64,000 nucleotides of DNA from Umezawaea endophytica (GCF_025061645.1 NZ_JANYMP010000004.1:303117-367116); one strand, 5' to 3'. Shown: positions 49,875 to 59,196, counted from the first letter of the stretch. A program made the numbers and translations. The notes: a model not told the origin generated them from the letters alone.

Positions 49875-52800
49875 CGGGAGAACCACTCGTGCAGGGCGCG
49901 CAGGTTGTGCTCGACCGCTCCGCTGTCGCCGAACCTCAGCTCCATGGCCGCCGGGAAGACGACCTCCCAGAACTCCAGCAGCGACTCCAGCCTCCGCCGC
50001 CCGGACTCCCGGTTCTGCGCCAGGAGTTCGGTGAGGTGCTTCGGCTCGGTCTCGGCGAGCGACACCAGTTCGAGGAACAGCCGCGACGGCTCGGAGGGCG
50101 TGCTGGTCAGGCGCGCGGGCACGCTCCTCGTCAGCTTCTCGCAGAACTGCCTGCGGATGTCCTCGCTGTCGGCCAGCACCCACCGCTCGTAGGCGGCGAT
50201 CACGCTGCCCCAGCTCGACCGGTGGCCGTAACCCTGGAGGTCCAGCCGCATGTTGACGCCGAGCGACACCGTGATCGACTCCGGCGAGGTGTCGGTACCG
50301 GTCGGGACGACCTCGCCGTTCCACACCGCGCACAGCAGGTGGTGCAGGATCCTCGTCCGGTCGTCCGCCGTGGTGGCCAGGTAGGGCGACTGGTAGTCGA
50401 GCCGCTGCCGCCAGTGCAGGAAGTCGTCGTGCTGGTCGTCGTGCAGCGCCTCGGCCCAGAACCGCAGCACCTCGCGCACCTCGTCGACCTCGGTGAGGCC
50501 CATCGAGGAGCGGACCAGCACCACCGCGATCGACTCCGTGTCGACCGGCCGGAACTCCTCGTGCGTGTTCTCGTTGGCGGGCAGGTAGATCTCCCGCCGG
50601 AGCAGGTTCTCCAGCTCGACGTCCCGGTTGGACGCGGGGTAGGAGTAGAGGACCTTGAGCTGGCCCTTGCCGCTGGGCGCGAACCCGCCGGGCACGAGGC
50701 CCGCGAGCTTCTGCTGGAACTGCGCCAGGTCCTCCTCGCTGACCCTGTCCTTCTCCCGGCCGCTCGCCGCCGTCAGCAGGTCGTGCATCCGGGGCAGCAG
50801 CGGCTGGCGGTTGTCGTTGTAGGTGAACAGCCACTTGACGGCCTTCTTCAGCTCACCGCGCACGTACGACACGGCCTGGGCGGCGTCCCGCTCCTGGTGG
50901 ATCTCGAACGCGGTGCGCCAGCCCTGGTCGCCGAGGATCTCGCCGACCACCTGCGCGGTCGTCGCGGCGGGCCGGAGGCGGTCCACCTCCACGTAGTGGT
51001 CGACGAACCGCCGCACCACGGCGGCGTAGAACGCGCCGAGGTCGCCCTGGCGCGGCAGCAGGTACGACACGCCGACCCGGTGCTCGAACAGGGCCCGCGA
51101 CCGCCGCTCGAACATCGCGTTGTCGGACTGGGCGTGCTGCTCGAACGCCTTCGTCAGGTCGGTCAGGTCCCGTTGCGCCGCGCGGAGCTTGCGCTCCCAG
51201 CGGCTCGCCTGGTCACCCCACGCGGCGTGCCACGCGCACTGCCCGCGCCACGTGTACCAGTCGTTCTGCCGCCGGATCGAGTCGCGCACCGACGGGTCGG
51301 AGAACTTGGCCCTGCCGATCATCCGCGCCCGCACGACCTGCGGGGCGGGCGCGATCAGGCTGATGCCGGGAGGCGGCTGCGGTTCGCTGCGGCGCGATTC
51401 CAGCACCAGCCCGAAGCCCCGCTTGCTGACCTCGTCGGTGATCGCCTCGTGGCCCATCACGACGCGCCGCAGGCGGAACAGGTCGATCGAGCCGAGCAGC
51501 GAGCGCAGCGCGCTGTGCGGGTCGAAGTTCTGCGTGAGCTGCGGGACCTGCTGGGCGAGTTGCTGCCCGAGCGTGAACAGGTTCGCCTCCATCGTCCGCG
51601 CGCGGGCCCCGAGCGCGGCGAGGATCGCGTCCGCGCCGTTGGACGCCGCGGGCTCGCTGACGGGGATCGCCGCCCGGTGCCAGACCGGGTCGATGTTGGC
51701 GTCGGTGAAGAACTTCGCGACCAGCTCGCGGTTGTTCTCCGCCTGGCCGGGCGGCGGCTCGGACAGCTCGCGCACGGCGTCGGCGAGCAGTCGCGAGCTG
51801 ACGATGTCGGCGAGTTCGTCGTCCGGGACGGTCAGCGACGCGACCGAACTCGTCGACACGCCCTTGCGCCCGATGCCGGTGGAGGCCTGGACGCTCCGCT
51901 CGGCCGCCTTGTTGATGAAGCTGTCGGCGAAGGACTGGAACTCCTGCTGCCCGAGGGACTTGCCGTCCGAGTCGCGCGGCAGGTCGCTGCCGACGAGCGA
52001 GAGCACCATGGACACGACCGACCGGTGCAGGTCCTCGCGCCGCATGCCCGCGTTGCCGCTGAACAGGAACGCCGTCTGCACGGTGCTCGGCCGCAGCTTG
52101 ATCTCGTCGCGCGCCGGGTACCGCACGGCCAGCGACCCCGACACGCCCCGGCTGTCCAGGTCGATGCCCGCGTCGGACGAGTTCTGCTCGTCGACCATCC
52201 GGAACAGGTCGAGCAGCGCGCGTCCCGAGTTGAGCTTCGCGGCCCGGCCGCCGCCCAGCCCCTCCTCGAACGCGGACGGCATCAGCACCAGCGGGTAGAT
52301 CCGGGCCCGGTACTGGCCGCGGTTGAGCGCGTCGCCGATGAGGTGCAGGTAGTCGTAGAACAGGCCGCTGCCGGTGCCGCCCGCGACGGAGAACGCGACG
52401 AACACGTCGATCGAGCCCCGCAGCTTGCCGCCCAGCTCGCTGAGCTGGCCCCCGGAGTTGTTGATGTCGCCGATGGCGTCGGCGAGGGGGCTCTGCGCGG
52501 CACCGAGACCGTCCTTGAAGGTCTCGAAGAGCGCCGCCCGCCCCACGGTCGGGAACTGGCCCGCGCCCTTGGACAGCGGCGCGACCTTGGGCTCGCCCTG
52601 CGGCGGCGGGAGCCAGCCCTCCCAGTAGTCGGAGGACAGCAGGCGCAGGCTGCGCGCGACCTCGGGATACGTGTCGTGCGGCGGGACGAGCCCGCGCACC
52701 ATCCGCATCGTCCGCTGAGCCGCGGGCAGGTGGGACCGGTCGGGCACCGCCCGGCTCTCCACGTGGCCGAACTCGTCCTCGGCCAGGTCGGCGTAGACGA

Positions 52801-52975
52801 ACTGGAGGCACTTGGGCAGTTGGTAGGGCAGGAAGTTCTGGCCGGGCATGGCGCTCTGGAGCGCGGTGCCGTCCGGCCCGCACAGCTCCGCGCGGAACCT
52901 CCGTTCCAGCTCGGCGCCCACGCGGCACCCGGTCCCGCCCAACCCGACGAACATCATCGGCTGGTAGATCTTCAT
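49871..52975 (-). CDS. Tubulin/FtsZ-like GTPase superfamily protein
   Basis: 1034 aa. The N-terminus MKIYQPMMFVGLGGTGCRVG begins with a Rossmann-type GLGGTG loop, and AGGTGSG at residues 198-204 (in VAFSVAGGTGSGLFYDYL) is the tubulin/FtsZ nucleotide-binding signature. FtsZ is ~400 aa, so ~600 C-terminal residues are extra, largely helical and unknown. This matches the large Tubulin_2-like proteins seen in actinobacterial and other multicellular-bacterial gene clusters. It may form filaments or a GTP-dependent scaffold. It is 22 bp after the vWA gene and overlaps the membrane-protein gene. Confidence 0.82.
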   Translation of the reverse strand: MKIYQPMMFVGLGGTGCRVGAELERRFRAELCGPDGTALQSAMPGQNFLPYQLPKCLQFVYADLAEDEFGHVESRAVPDRSHLPAAQRTMRMVRGLVPPHDTYPEVARSLRLLSSDYWEGWLPPPQGEPKVAPLSKGAGQFPTVGRAALFETFKDGLGAAQSPLADAIGDINNSGGQLSELGGKLRGSIDVFVAFSVAGGTGSGLFYDYLHLIGDALNRGQYRARIYPLVLMPSAFEEGLGGGRAAKLNSGRALLDLFRMVDEQNSSDAGIDLDSRGVSGSLAVRYPARDEIKLRPSTVQTAFLFSGNAGMRREDLHRSVVSMVLSLVGSDLPRDSDGKSLGQQEFQSFADSFINKAAERSVQASTGIGRKGVSTSSVASLTVPDDELADIVSSRLLADAVRELSEPPPGQAENNRELVAKFFTDANIDPVWHRAAIPVSEPAASNGADAILAALGARARTMEANLFTLGQQLAQQVPQLTQNFDPHSALRSLLGSIDLFRLRRVVMGHEAITDEVSKRGFGLVLESRRSEPQPPPGISLIAPAPQVVRARMIGRAKFSDPSVRDSIRRQNDWYTWRGQCAWHAAWGDQASRWERKLRAAQRDLTDLTKAFEQHAQSDNAMFERRSRALFEHRVGVSYLLPRQGDLGAFYAAVVRRFVDHYVEVDRLRPAATTAQVVGEILGDQGWRTAFEIHQERDAAQAVSYVRGELKKAVKWLFTYNDNRQPLLPRMHDLLTAASGREKDRVSEEDLAQFQQKLAGLVPGGFAPSGKGQLKVLYSYPASNRDVELENLLRREIYLPANENTHEEFRPVDTESIAVVLVRSSMGLTEVDEVREVLRFWAEALHDDQHDDFLHWRQRLDYQSPYLATTADDRTRILHHLLCAVWNGEVVPTGTDTSPESITVSLGVNMRLDLQGYGHRSSWGSVIAAYERWVLADSEDIRRQFCEKLTRSVPARLTSTPSEPSRLFLELVSLAETEPKHLTELLAQNRESGRRRLESLLEFWEVVFPAAMELRFGDSGAVEHNLRALHEWFSR

Positions 52976-52997
52976 GTGGTTCCTTCCGGCGGCGTGG

Positions 52998-55241
52998 TCA
53001 GAGGTCCGAGTCGGTCCACGCGGCGTACGCGGACGCTGGTTCGTGCTCGTCCGGGGGGCGCGTCTCGTCGGTCACCGTGAGGGTCAGGCCCTCGCCGATG
53101 TCGTGCGGCTGGTCGAGGTGGAACGGCGGGGAGTCGCCGTACGGGGACGTGACGCGCAGCCCCCGCTTGGACCGGGTGAGCCTGCGCAGGTCCGGGTCCC
53201 CGCGCTCGGCGGGCCGGATCGACGGCACGCCGCCCGCGCTCACCTCGACGACGAAGGTGATCACCTTCGTGGAGGAGGCGGGAGCGGGCAGGAAACCGGA
53301 ACCCGCCCCGTTCCCCACGGTGATCCGCAGCCCCCGCAGGTCGGCGGCGCGACGTCTGGTCGCGACCAGGTGCGCGACCCCGCCGACCAGCGCCAGCAGC
53401 GCGGCGCCCGCGATCACGATCCACCAGGGGAAGGGCTTCGCCACCGTCGTGGTGAAGGGGAAGCTCTGGTAGACGACCGACGGGTCGGCGTCGTCGACGA
53501 GCTTGAGCTGGGCGGTGACCGCGCCCTCCGCGGCCCCGTCGCCCATCCGCAGGTCGACGTCGAAGCCGCTGTTGCCCACGGGCACCTCGCGCACCGCGTC
53601 GTCGACCGTGATCAGCGATCCGCTGTCCTGGTCCAGTTGCACGCGGACCTTCCTGGGACCCCCGGAGTTGTTCGTGACGTCCAGGTGCGCGGTGACGGTC
53701 CCGCCGGGGGCCACCGTGTCCGTGATGGTCGGCAGCGTCGCGCCCGCCAGCACCGCGGGCGGTCCCTTCGCGACGGTCGCGCTGGCCGTCGGGTGGTCCC
53801 CGCTGATGCCGATCCCGGTGACGTGCCCGGTGAACGTGATCTGCCCGGTCGCGTCCGCAGGCAGCGTCACGCGTCCGGTATACGTGCCGTCGTCGGCGGT
53901 CGGGTCGGGGGACTGGCCGTTGTCGGACAGCCCGATCGACTCGGCGGGCCCGGCACCCTTGACCTCCGCGGTGAAGCTGAGGGTGCGCAGGACGGCCGTG
54001 TTGGTGACCGGGCCGCGCCGGGTGCGCAGCCGCACCGAGACGGTGACCGGTTGGCCCGCGCTGAGCGTGGACGAACCGGGTTGGACGATCGCCTGCACGG
54101 CGCCCTGCCAGGTGACCGCGGTGCTGACGTTCTGCGCGGGCACTCCCGCGGCCGAGGTGATCCGCACGGTCCAGGTGCCGGGCTTGGGGTCGACGATGCG
54201 CAGCGCCTCGACGGGGCCGCTCTGCCCGCTGCCCTCGTAGGTCGACCCGTCGGCGCTGCCCGCCTTGGGGGAGGCCTCCGAGGTCCCCGGCGCGATGAAC
54301 TCCACCCCGACCCTGGGGTCGTGCTTGATCACGATGATCGAGCCGTCGGTGGCGATGTCCGGGATGTCGACCTTCGCCTCGACCGACCCGCCGGAGGTGA
54401 GCTGCTGCTCGTTGATCGGGCCGATGCCGGCGCAGCGGGCCGAGCTGTAGGACTCGAAGATGGCTCGCTTGACGTCCGCCGAGCTGGTGACGACGGTGGA
54501 CTTCGGCGTCGGCGTGCCCGGTCCGCAGGAGCCCTGGTGGCCACCGGCGGCGAACTCGTCCAGCGCCTTGGCGTCGACCGCGCCGAACCCGAGCGGCCAC
54601 ACCTGGACCTTGGCGTTCCGCGCGGTGACGAGGCCGTCGACGATCACGTCGTGCGCGGCGCTGTTGCGCTGGTCGGGGGTCTTGCCGCTCCCGTAGCGCT
54701 CGCTGTCGCCGACGTCGAGCTTGCCGTCGGTCAGCAGGAAGATGATCTTCGGCTCGTCGGCCTGGTCCCCGGACAGGTAGGTGAGGGCCTGCGCCAGCGC
54801 CTGCGCGTGGTCGGTCCCGTCGCCCCGGTCCTTCTCGCGGATCCTCAACTGGTCGACGCAGGTGCTGAGCCGCTGGCGCTCGGCGCTGGTCGAGACCGTC
54901 GTCGGCGGGCACACGGCGTCCACCGGCGACACCCCGCCGCTGTCGCTGCCGAACCCCACGACCGCCACGGTCGACTTCGGGGAGAACTCCGCTTGGGCGA
55001 TGAGCCCGGCCGCCTCCTTCTCGCGGGCCATGTCCTCCGGCGAGATGCTGCCCGACTCGTCCACCAGCACCACGATGTGAGCGGGCTTGATCTCGACGGG
55101 CGCCTGCGCCTGCCGCCGGGCGGAGGACGGGGGTGTGGCGGTGATCGGCAGCAGCAGACCGATCGCGGTCAGTGCGAGGAGACGCGCTTTCCACGTCGCT
55201 CTCGCGCGCCGCGGGACTACGGGAAAAGATGGCGTGGCCAA
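52998..55241 (-). CDS. Membrane-anchored vWA-domain protein
   Basis: 747 aa from TTG 55241, chosen because GGAGG lies 7 nt upstream and it gives a proper signal peptide (hydrophobic LLALTAIGLLLPITA ~21-35); a GTG at 55304 has no such support. vWA domain ~55-270 with the MIDAS motif DESGS (61-65) and IIFLLTDGK. Ig-like beta domains ~330-620 (choice-of-anchor type), one transmembrane helix ~625-650 (WWIVIAGAALLALVGGVAHLV), then a ~100-residue cytoplasmic tail. It is a likely outward-facing ligand or adhesion sensor. First gene of the operon with the tubulin-like and GTPase genes. Confidence 0.82.
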   Translation of the reverse strand: MATPSFPVVPRRARATWKARLLALTAIGLLLPITATPPSSARRQAQAPVEIKPAHIVVLVDESGSISPEDMAREKEAAGLIAQAEFSPKSTVAVVGFGSDSGGVSPVDAVCPPTTVSTSAERQRLSTCVDQLRIREKDRGDGTDHAQALAQALTYLSGDQADEPKIIFLLTDGKLDVGDSERYGSGKTPDQRNSAAHDVIVDGLVTARNAKVQVWPLGFGAVDAKALDEFAAGGHQGSCGPGTPTPKSTVVTSSADVKRAIFESYSSARCAGIGPINEQQLTSGGSVEAKVDIPDIATDGSIIVIKHDPRVGVEFIAPGTSEASPKAGSADGSTYEGSGQSGPVEALRIVDPKPGTWTVRITSAAGVPAQNVSTAVTWQGAVQAIVQPGSSTLSAGQPVTVSVRLRTRRGPVTNTAVLRTLSFTAEVKGAGPAESIGLSDNGQSPDPTADDGTYTGRVTLPADATGQITFTGHVTGIGISGDHPTASATVAKGPPAVLAGATLPTITDTVAPGGTVTAHLDVTNNSGGPRKVRVQLDQDSGSLITVDDAVREVPVGNSGFDVDLRMGDGAAEGAVTAQLKLVDDADPSVVYQSFPFTTTVAKPFPWWIVIAGAALLALVGGVAHLVATRRRAADLRGLRITVGNGAGSGFLPAPASSTKVITFVVEVSAGGVPSIRPAERGDPDLRRLTRSKRGLRVTSPYGDSPPFHLDQPHDIGEGLTLTVTDETRPPDEHEPASAYAAWTDSDL

Positions 55242-55337
55242 AGAGCCACCTCCGTATTTGCTTGCGAACTTGGCGCAGGAAGTCGGTGCCGTCCGACGTG
55301 GCACCGATCAATCAGCACATCGACCTTCGCCATGATG

Positions 55338-55388
55338 CTGTTACGAGGTGGCATTTCGATGGTCAAACACCGGTCAAATAGTGGTCAT
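55338..55388 (-). promoter_or_regulatory. Candidate promoter of the vWA-tubulin-GTPase operon with phased GGTCA repeats
   Basis: On the minus strand TTGACC (55366-55361), 17-bp spacer, TAACAG (55343-55338), giving a leader of ~90 nt. GGTCA is repeated on the plus strand at 55361, 55372 and 55383, exactly 11 bp apart, as for an activator or repressor binding one face of the helix. Confidence 0.5.
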
Positions 55389-55465
55389 TATTCGACGGAA
55401 TGGATTTGTCCATAACACGGACACGTCTTCCGGCGACCGCGCGACACGCTTCGGGGGACGCGTTC

Positions 55466-56770
55466 CTAGCGGGATTCGGAAACCACCTCGCGCGCCATCG
55501 ACAGGAACCTCCTGCCGAACGGCAGGAGTTCGTCGGCGGCGAGGGCCTGGCCGATCCCGTGCAGCACCTCGGCGGTGGCGCGCGCCGTGGCGCGGGAGAG
55601 GTCCGCTTCGCCGGGTGCCTCGGTCCCGAGGCGGTCGGGCGACCAGCGGTGGGTGAGCACGGTGGTCCGCACGGTGCGGTAGAACGCGCTGACCAGCGTG
55701 AACGCCGCGATTCCCGGAACGAGGTCGCTGATGTGGCCGGGGTCGCGGCGCCACGGGGTGTCGTAGCGCCGCCGGTCCGGTCCGTGCATGGGGCGTTCCC
55801 ACAGGAGGGTCCGCAGCCTGGTCCTGGCGTGTTCGCGGACCAGTGCCTCGGCGATCCGCAGCGGGTTCTCGTCGCCCAGGCTGATGCCGAACGCGCCGAC
55901 GGTCGCCTCCGCCGTCGAACTGACCATCTCGCGTTCCGGCAAACCGAACTTCCGGCCGTCCGGCTGGTGGTGGGGAATCAGGATCCGCAAGGTGCGGTCG
56001 ACCTGGTTCCCGGCGGCGGGATCGAGGAACGAGAGCAGGCAGGAACCGGAATCGACGACCTCCACCCACCTTCGCGCGCGGGGAAGTCCGGAAGAGAGTC
56101 GTTCGATCGGGAGAGGGCCGTCCGCGAGGCGGGTGTCGAATCCGTCGAGCACGAATCCGCTGTGCCGGGTCTGGGGCAGGACGAAGGAGAGGGTGGTCCC
56201 GGAAATCATCGGCCGCGGTGTTTCCCTGAGCATGAGCAGCGGGTCGAACTCCACGGTGCCGCCGCCGGTGGTGATCCGCGTGGTGCCGTCCTCGGCGACC
56301 GCGACGGTGCCGATGGCGCCGTCCACGACGAGCCTGCCCAGGTGCAGCGGGGCCACCACACCGGACCACGGCACGACCGGTTCGGTCCGGCCGGACTGGG
56401 CGGCGGCGAGCAGGCCGCCGAGGCCCGCCGCCGAGATCTCGGTCGGGTGGCCGGTCAGCCACGGCTCGACGCCGGGCTGCGAGAGCACGTCCTGGAGGAG
56501 CGTGCGGGGCGCGTCGGCCAGCAGGTCGAGCAGGGTGAGGACGTCGTGCCGGACGATGGGGGCCGCCGCGTCGAGGTGGGCGGGCAGCAGGTCGGCGACC
56601 AGGGCCAGGCGCCTGCGGTACACGGCTTCGCGCAAGCCGCGGTGGACGGCCGGGTCGTCCTCGTAGCGCAGGAACGCGGTCAGGTGGTCGTCGGACCAGG
56701 ACCCGGTGTCCGGCAGGTCGAGGCGGGCGCGCAGGCGGTCGACTACGGCGACGGCGTGGCGGGTGTTCAC
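55466..56770 (-). CDS. HExxH-family protein (2OG peptide hydroxylase-like) with degenerate metal site
   Basis: 434 aa from GTG 56770, preceded by GGGAGCGG. The C-terminal half resembles the actinobacterial HExxH-motif family (also called aKG-HExxH-type peptide beta-hydroxylases): GAFGISLGDENPLRIAEALV, then the helix that normally carries HExxH, then TPWRRDPGHISDLVPGIAAFT and a final helical region. Here the HExxH position reads REHAR (312-316), so both metal-binding His appear lost. It may be an inactive paralogue with a binding role. It stands upstream of the vWA operon on the same strand; function unknown. Confidence 0.6.
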   Translation of the reverse strand: MNTRHAVAVVDRLRARLDLPDTGSWSDDHLTAFLRYEDDPAVHRGLREAVYRRRLALVADLLPAHLDAAAPIVRHDVLTLLDLLADAPRTLLQDVLSQPGVEPWLTGHPTEISAAGLGGLLAAAQSGRTEPVVPWSGVVAPLHLGRLVVDGAIGTVAVAEDGTTRITTGGGTVEFDPLLMLRETPRPMISGTTLSFVLPQTRHSGFVLDGFDTRLADGPLPIERLSSGLPRARRWVEVVDSGSCLLSFLDPAAGNQVDRTLRILIPHHQPDGRKFGLPEREMVSSTAEATVGAFGISLGDENPLRIAEALVREHARTRLRTLLWERPMHGPDRRRYDTPWRRDPGHISDLVPGIAAFTLVSAFYRTVRTTVLTHRWSPDRLGTEAPGEADLSRATARATAEVLHGIGQALAADELLPFGRRFLSMAREVVSESR

Positions 56771-57260
56771 CGTGATCCGCTCCCGTGGTGGTTGGTGTCC
56801 TCGTGGTCCGGTGGCACCCCCCGATGGTGGCCGGGCCACGCCGTGCGGAGTCGGGCCGGCTTCCTCGCGCACCCCTCACAGCGCGAGGAAGTCAGCTCGC
56901 TCGTCTCCGACCGAAGTGCGCGTCCGGCTTGCTGAACTCGTGGGGTCAGAATTCCACGGGCGACGGCCGCGACGACCGGATGTCCGCCCTTTGGCGTGTT
57001 TTTGGCATGCGCGGACCGTCCCGTGGCGCCGGATCCCGAGTGGCGGGTGGTCGGTGGAGAAGCCGTTCCGCCGGGTGGCGGCGTACCGAATCGACCGGCC
57101 CGACCAGAGGGGGTCCGATTGCGTCGCGACGCGCAGACCACCGTGTCGACCGGTGGTCGGCGCGGGCGTTCACGCGGACTTCGGGCCCTTCGCGCGCTGT
57201 CTATCTATTGGCCGTTTTCCGCGAACTTTTCCCGAACTCCGCGGTGGTTCGATTGATCTC
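56771..57260. other. 490-bp divergent intergenic region
   Basis: Lies between the HExxH-like gene (minus) and the Nudix-like gene (plus). I find no credible gene, hairpin or recognisable operator. The last 100 bases before 57261 are AT-richer (CTATCTATTGG near 57200) and probably hold the Nudix promoter. Confidence 0.5.
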
Positions 57261-57830
57261 ATGACAGCGGAACTCCCCAGTGAACCCATCGACGCCGTGG
57301 CGGCGTGGCAGCGCTTGTCGTCCGTGGTGGTGCATTCCTCACCCGCGTTCCAGGTCAGGCAGGACGAGGTCGTCGGGCCGGACGGCGGCCACGAGGCCTG
57401 CACCCACGTCGTGGTGCCCGCCTCGGTCACCGTCCTGGCCGTCGACGACCAGGACCGCGTGGTCCTCACCCGCCAGTGGGTGTACACGCACGGCGGCACC
57501 GAGTGGCGCCTGCCCGGAGGTCCGGTCACGGCCGCGGACGACGACCCGGCCGCCGCGGCGCGCCGGGAACTCGCCGACAGCACGGGGTTGCGCGCGTCGG
57601 TGTGGACCAGGATCGGGCGGGTCCACGGGGCGGACCTGGTCTGCGACCACGTGGAGCACCTGTTCCGCGCGGACGGCGTGACGGCGGGCGACCGGCTCCG
57701 CCGCCGCACGCCGCGGATGCGCCGCGTGCCCTTCCGCGAGGTGGTCGACCTGGTGCGCCTGGGGAGGCTGCCGCACGCGGGCAGCGGTCACGCCGTGCTC
57801 GCCGAGGCGCTGCGCCGCACGGGCTCCTGA
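57261..57830 (+). CDS. Nudix-fold protein with degenerate Nudix box
   Basis: 189 aa from ATG 57261. The Nudix fold is visible: VTVLAVDDQDRVVLTRQWVYTHGGTEWRLPGGPV, followed by helix AAARRELADSTGL. In active Nudix hydrolases this helix reads REXXEEXG; here the two metal-binding acids are Asp-Ser, and the first box Glu is also not obvious. Hydrolysis of a nucleoside diphosphate derivative is therefore doubtful; a ligand-binding role is possible. Single gene, closed by a strong bidirectional hairpin at 57872. Confidence 0.75.
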   Translation: MTAELPSEPIDAVAAWQRLSSVVVHSSPAFQVRQDEVVGPDGGHEACTHVVVPASVTVLAVDDQDRVVLTRQWVYTHGGTEWRLPGGPVTAADDDPAAAARRELADSTGLRASVWTRIGRVHGADLVCDHVEHLFRADGVTAGDRLRRRTPRMRRVPFREVVDLVRLGRLPHAGSGHAVLAEALRRTGS

Positions 57831-57871
57831 TTCCGCGGGCGTCGCGCCGGGCTGAACGCCTGGTCGGCGCC

Positions 57872-57907
57872 GTTTCCTGTTTCCCGCTCATTCCGGAAAC
57901 AGGAAAC
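57872..57907. terminator. Bidirectional hairpin terminator
   Basis: Perfect 13-bp stem (GTTTCCTGTTTCC at 57872-57884 with 57895-57907), 10-nt loop, between two convergent genes. The rest of 57831-58164 shows nothing recognisable. Confidence 0.8.
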
Positions 57908-58164
57908 CCATTCTCACGGCTCCGCTGCCGGCCCATTGTTGTCCCATCGGCGAGAACAACAGCCGGGCCGGCGGATCCCCGAAATCGGGTTTCAGCCAGC
58001 GGGTGAGCAATCGAATGGTCGGCGGAAAAAAAGCCGCTTTCCCACGTCTATTCGGCATGCCTTCTTCCGCTGGGGCGACTGTCGGTTCGTGCGGTTCTCC
58101 GAAAGGGGAAAGGAGGAGTTGTCATGGAGCCGCACTTCATCGCTACCGCTTCCACCGTCGTCCT

Positions 58165-59196
58165 CTAGTCCCGTGCCATGCTCTCCGCGCCGCTCCGATC
58201 GGGAGCCGCGCGGGGGGCAGGGGCGCCGGGCCAGTCCCGCGTCCGGGGACGCCACTGGATCCCGTAACCGTGAGCGGGTCGCGGGTGCGGGAACGACACC
58301 TCCACCTCACCGATCCCGTTGACCTCCAGCAGGTCGCCCCCCTCGGCCTGGTCGTCGAGATCGCGGTGGAACGCGCCGTCCACCCGCCACAGCGCGGCGG
58401 GCGGGTCGTCCAGGGGGAACCGCGCCACCAGACGGAACAGGTCGCACCCGCGCTCGGGCCAGAACACGTACGTCGGCCGCATCGGCTGACCCCTGGGCAC
58501 CCGCACCTCCAACGAGTACTGGTGGGTCTGCCCGGCCCGCAACGCACGCGGCAGCCGCAACCGCATCAGGAACCGCCGCGGCGACGGCCGCTCCGCGGAG
58601 ATCAGCTCCACACCGTGCAGGACCTGCACGTCCAGGTCGCCGGGCACACCGCTCTCGGACGCCGGGGGCAGGCTGATCGACCACACCACCTCGTCCACGC
58701 CGTCGCGCTCGGCCCGGATCGTGCGGCGCTCGGTGCACGTCGGCGTCTCGCCGTCCAGGCGCAGCAGCGCGTCGAACTCGACCAGCCGCCACCCGTTCTC
58801 CGGATCCGGGGCCTCGGCCGGGACGACCCGTTCCAGCGCGGCCTCCACGAGCCGGGTCAGCCCCGCCTCGACCCGGCGGCGGATGGTCCGGTGCCCGCGG
58901 TCCTGGAGCTTGGCGAGCCAGTCGACCCGGTCGTTGAGGAACCGCGACTGGGCCTCCTCGTGCAGCCCGAGTGGCGCGAGCACGGCCAGCCGCAGCTCGG
59001 TCGGGAACTGGTCGACGATGTCGGTCACCCAGCGGCCGAGTTTGACGCGGATCATCTCGGGGCCGTCGGACGGGACGATGCCGCACACCTCGCGCAGCGC
59101 GGGTCCGACCTGCCGGTCAATTCCGGGCGCCTGCACTCCCTGGCCACGGCACAGCGCTCGCAACTCGTTCATCAGCGACGTGGATGTGGCGGTCAT
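58165..59196 (-). CDS. Conserved actinobacterial hypothetical protein with helical N-terminal domain
   Basis: 343 aa from ATG 59196, preceded by GGAGGG at 5 nt; an ATG 39 nt further upstream lacks such a site. The N-terminal ~120 residues form a helical module (LRALCRGQGVQAPGIDRQVG, LREVCGI, LRLAVLAPLGL, RFLNDRVDWLA, RRRVEAGLTRL) that I recognise as recurring in actinobacterial proteins next to signalling and HExxH-family genes. The C-terminal ~200 residues are beta-rich. No enzyme motif. Possibly a further component of the neighbouring signalling set. Confidence 0.65.
   Translation of the reverse strand: MTATSTSLMNELRALCRGQGVQAPGIDRQVGPALREVCGIVPSDGPEMIRVKLGRWVTDIVDQFPTELRLAVLAPLGLHEEAQSRFLNDRVDWLAKLQDRGHRTIRRRVEAGLTRLVEAALERVVPAEAPDPENGWRLVEFDALLRLDGETPTCTERRTIRAERDGVDEVVWSISLPPASESGVPGDLDVQVLHGVELISAERPSPRRFLMRLRLPRALRAGQTHQYSLEVRVPRGQPMRPTYVFWPERGCDLFRLVARFPLDDPPAALWRVDGAFHRDLDDQAEGGDLLEVNGIGEVEVSFPHPRPAHGYGIQWRPRTRDWPGAPAPRAAPDRSGAESMARD

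Noticed and set aside
49889-53080. Long plus-strand frame opposite the tubulin-like gene
   Set aside because: Arg/Leu/Gly-rich shadow translation; the minus strand has the AGGTGSG signature and operon overlaps.
55242-55304. Upstream GTG start for the vWA protein
   Set aside because: TTG 55241 has a GGAGG at 7 nt and gives a normal signal peptide; the longer version would add a 21-residue extension before it.
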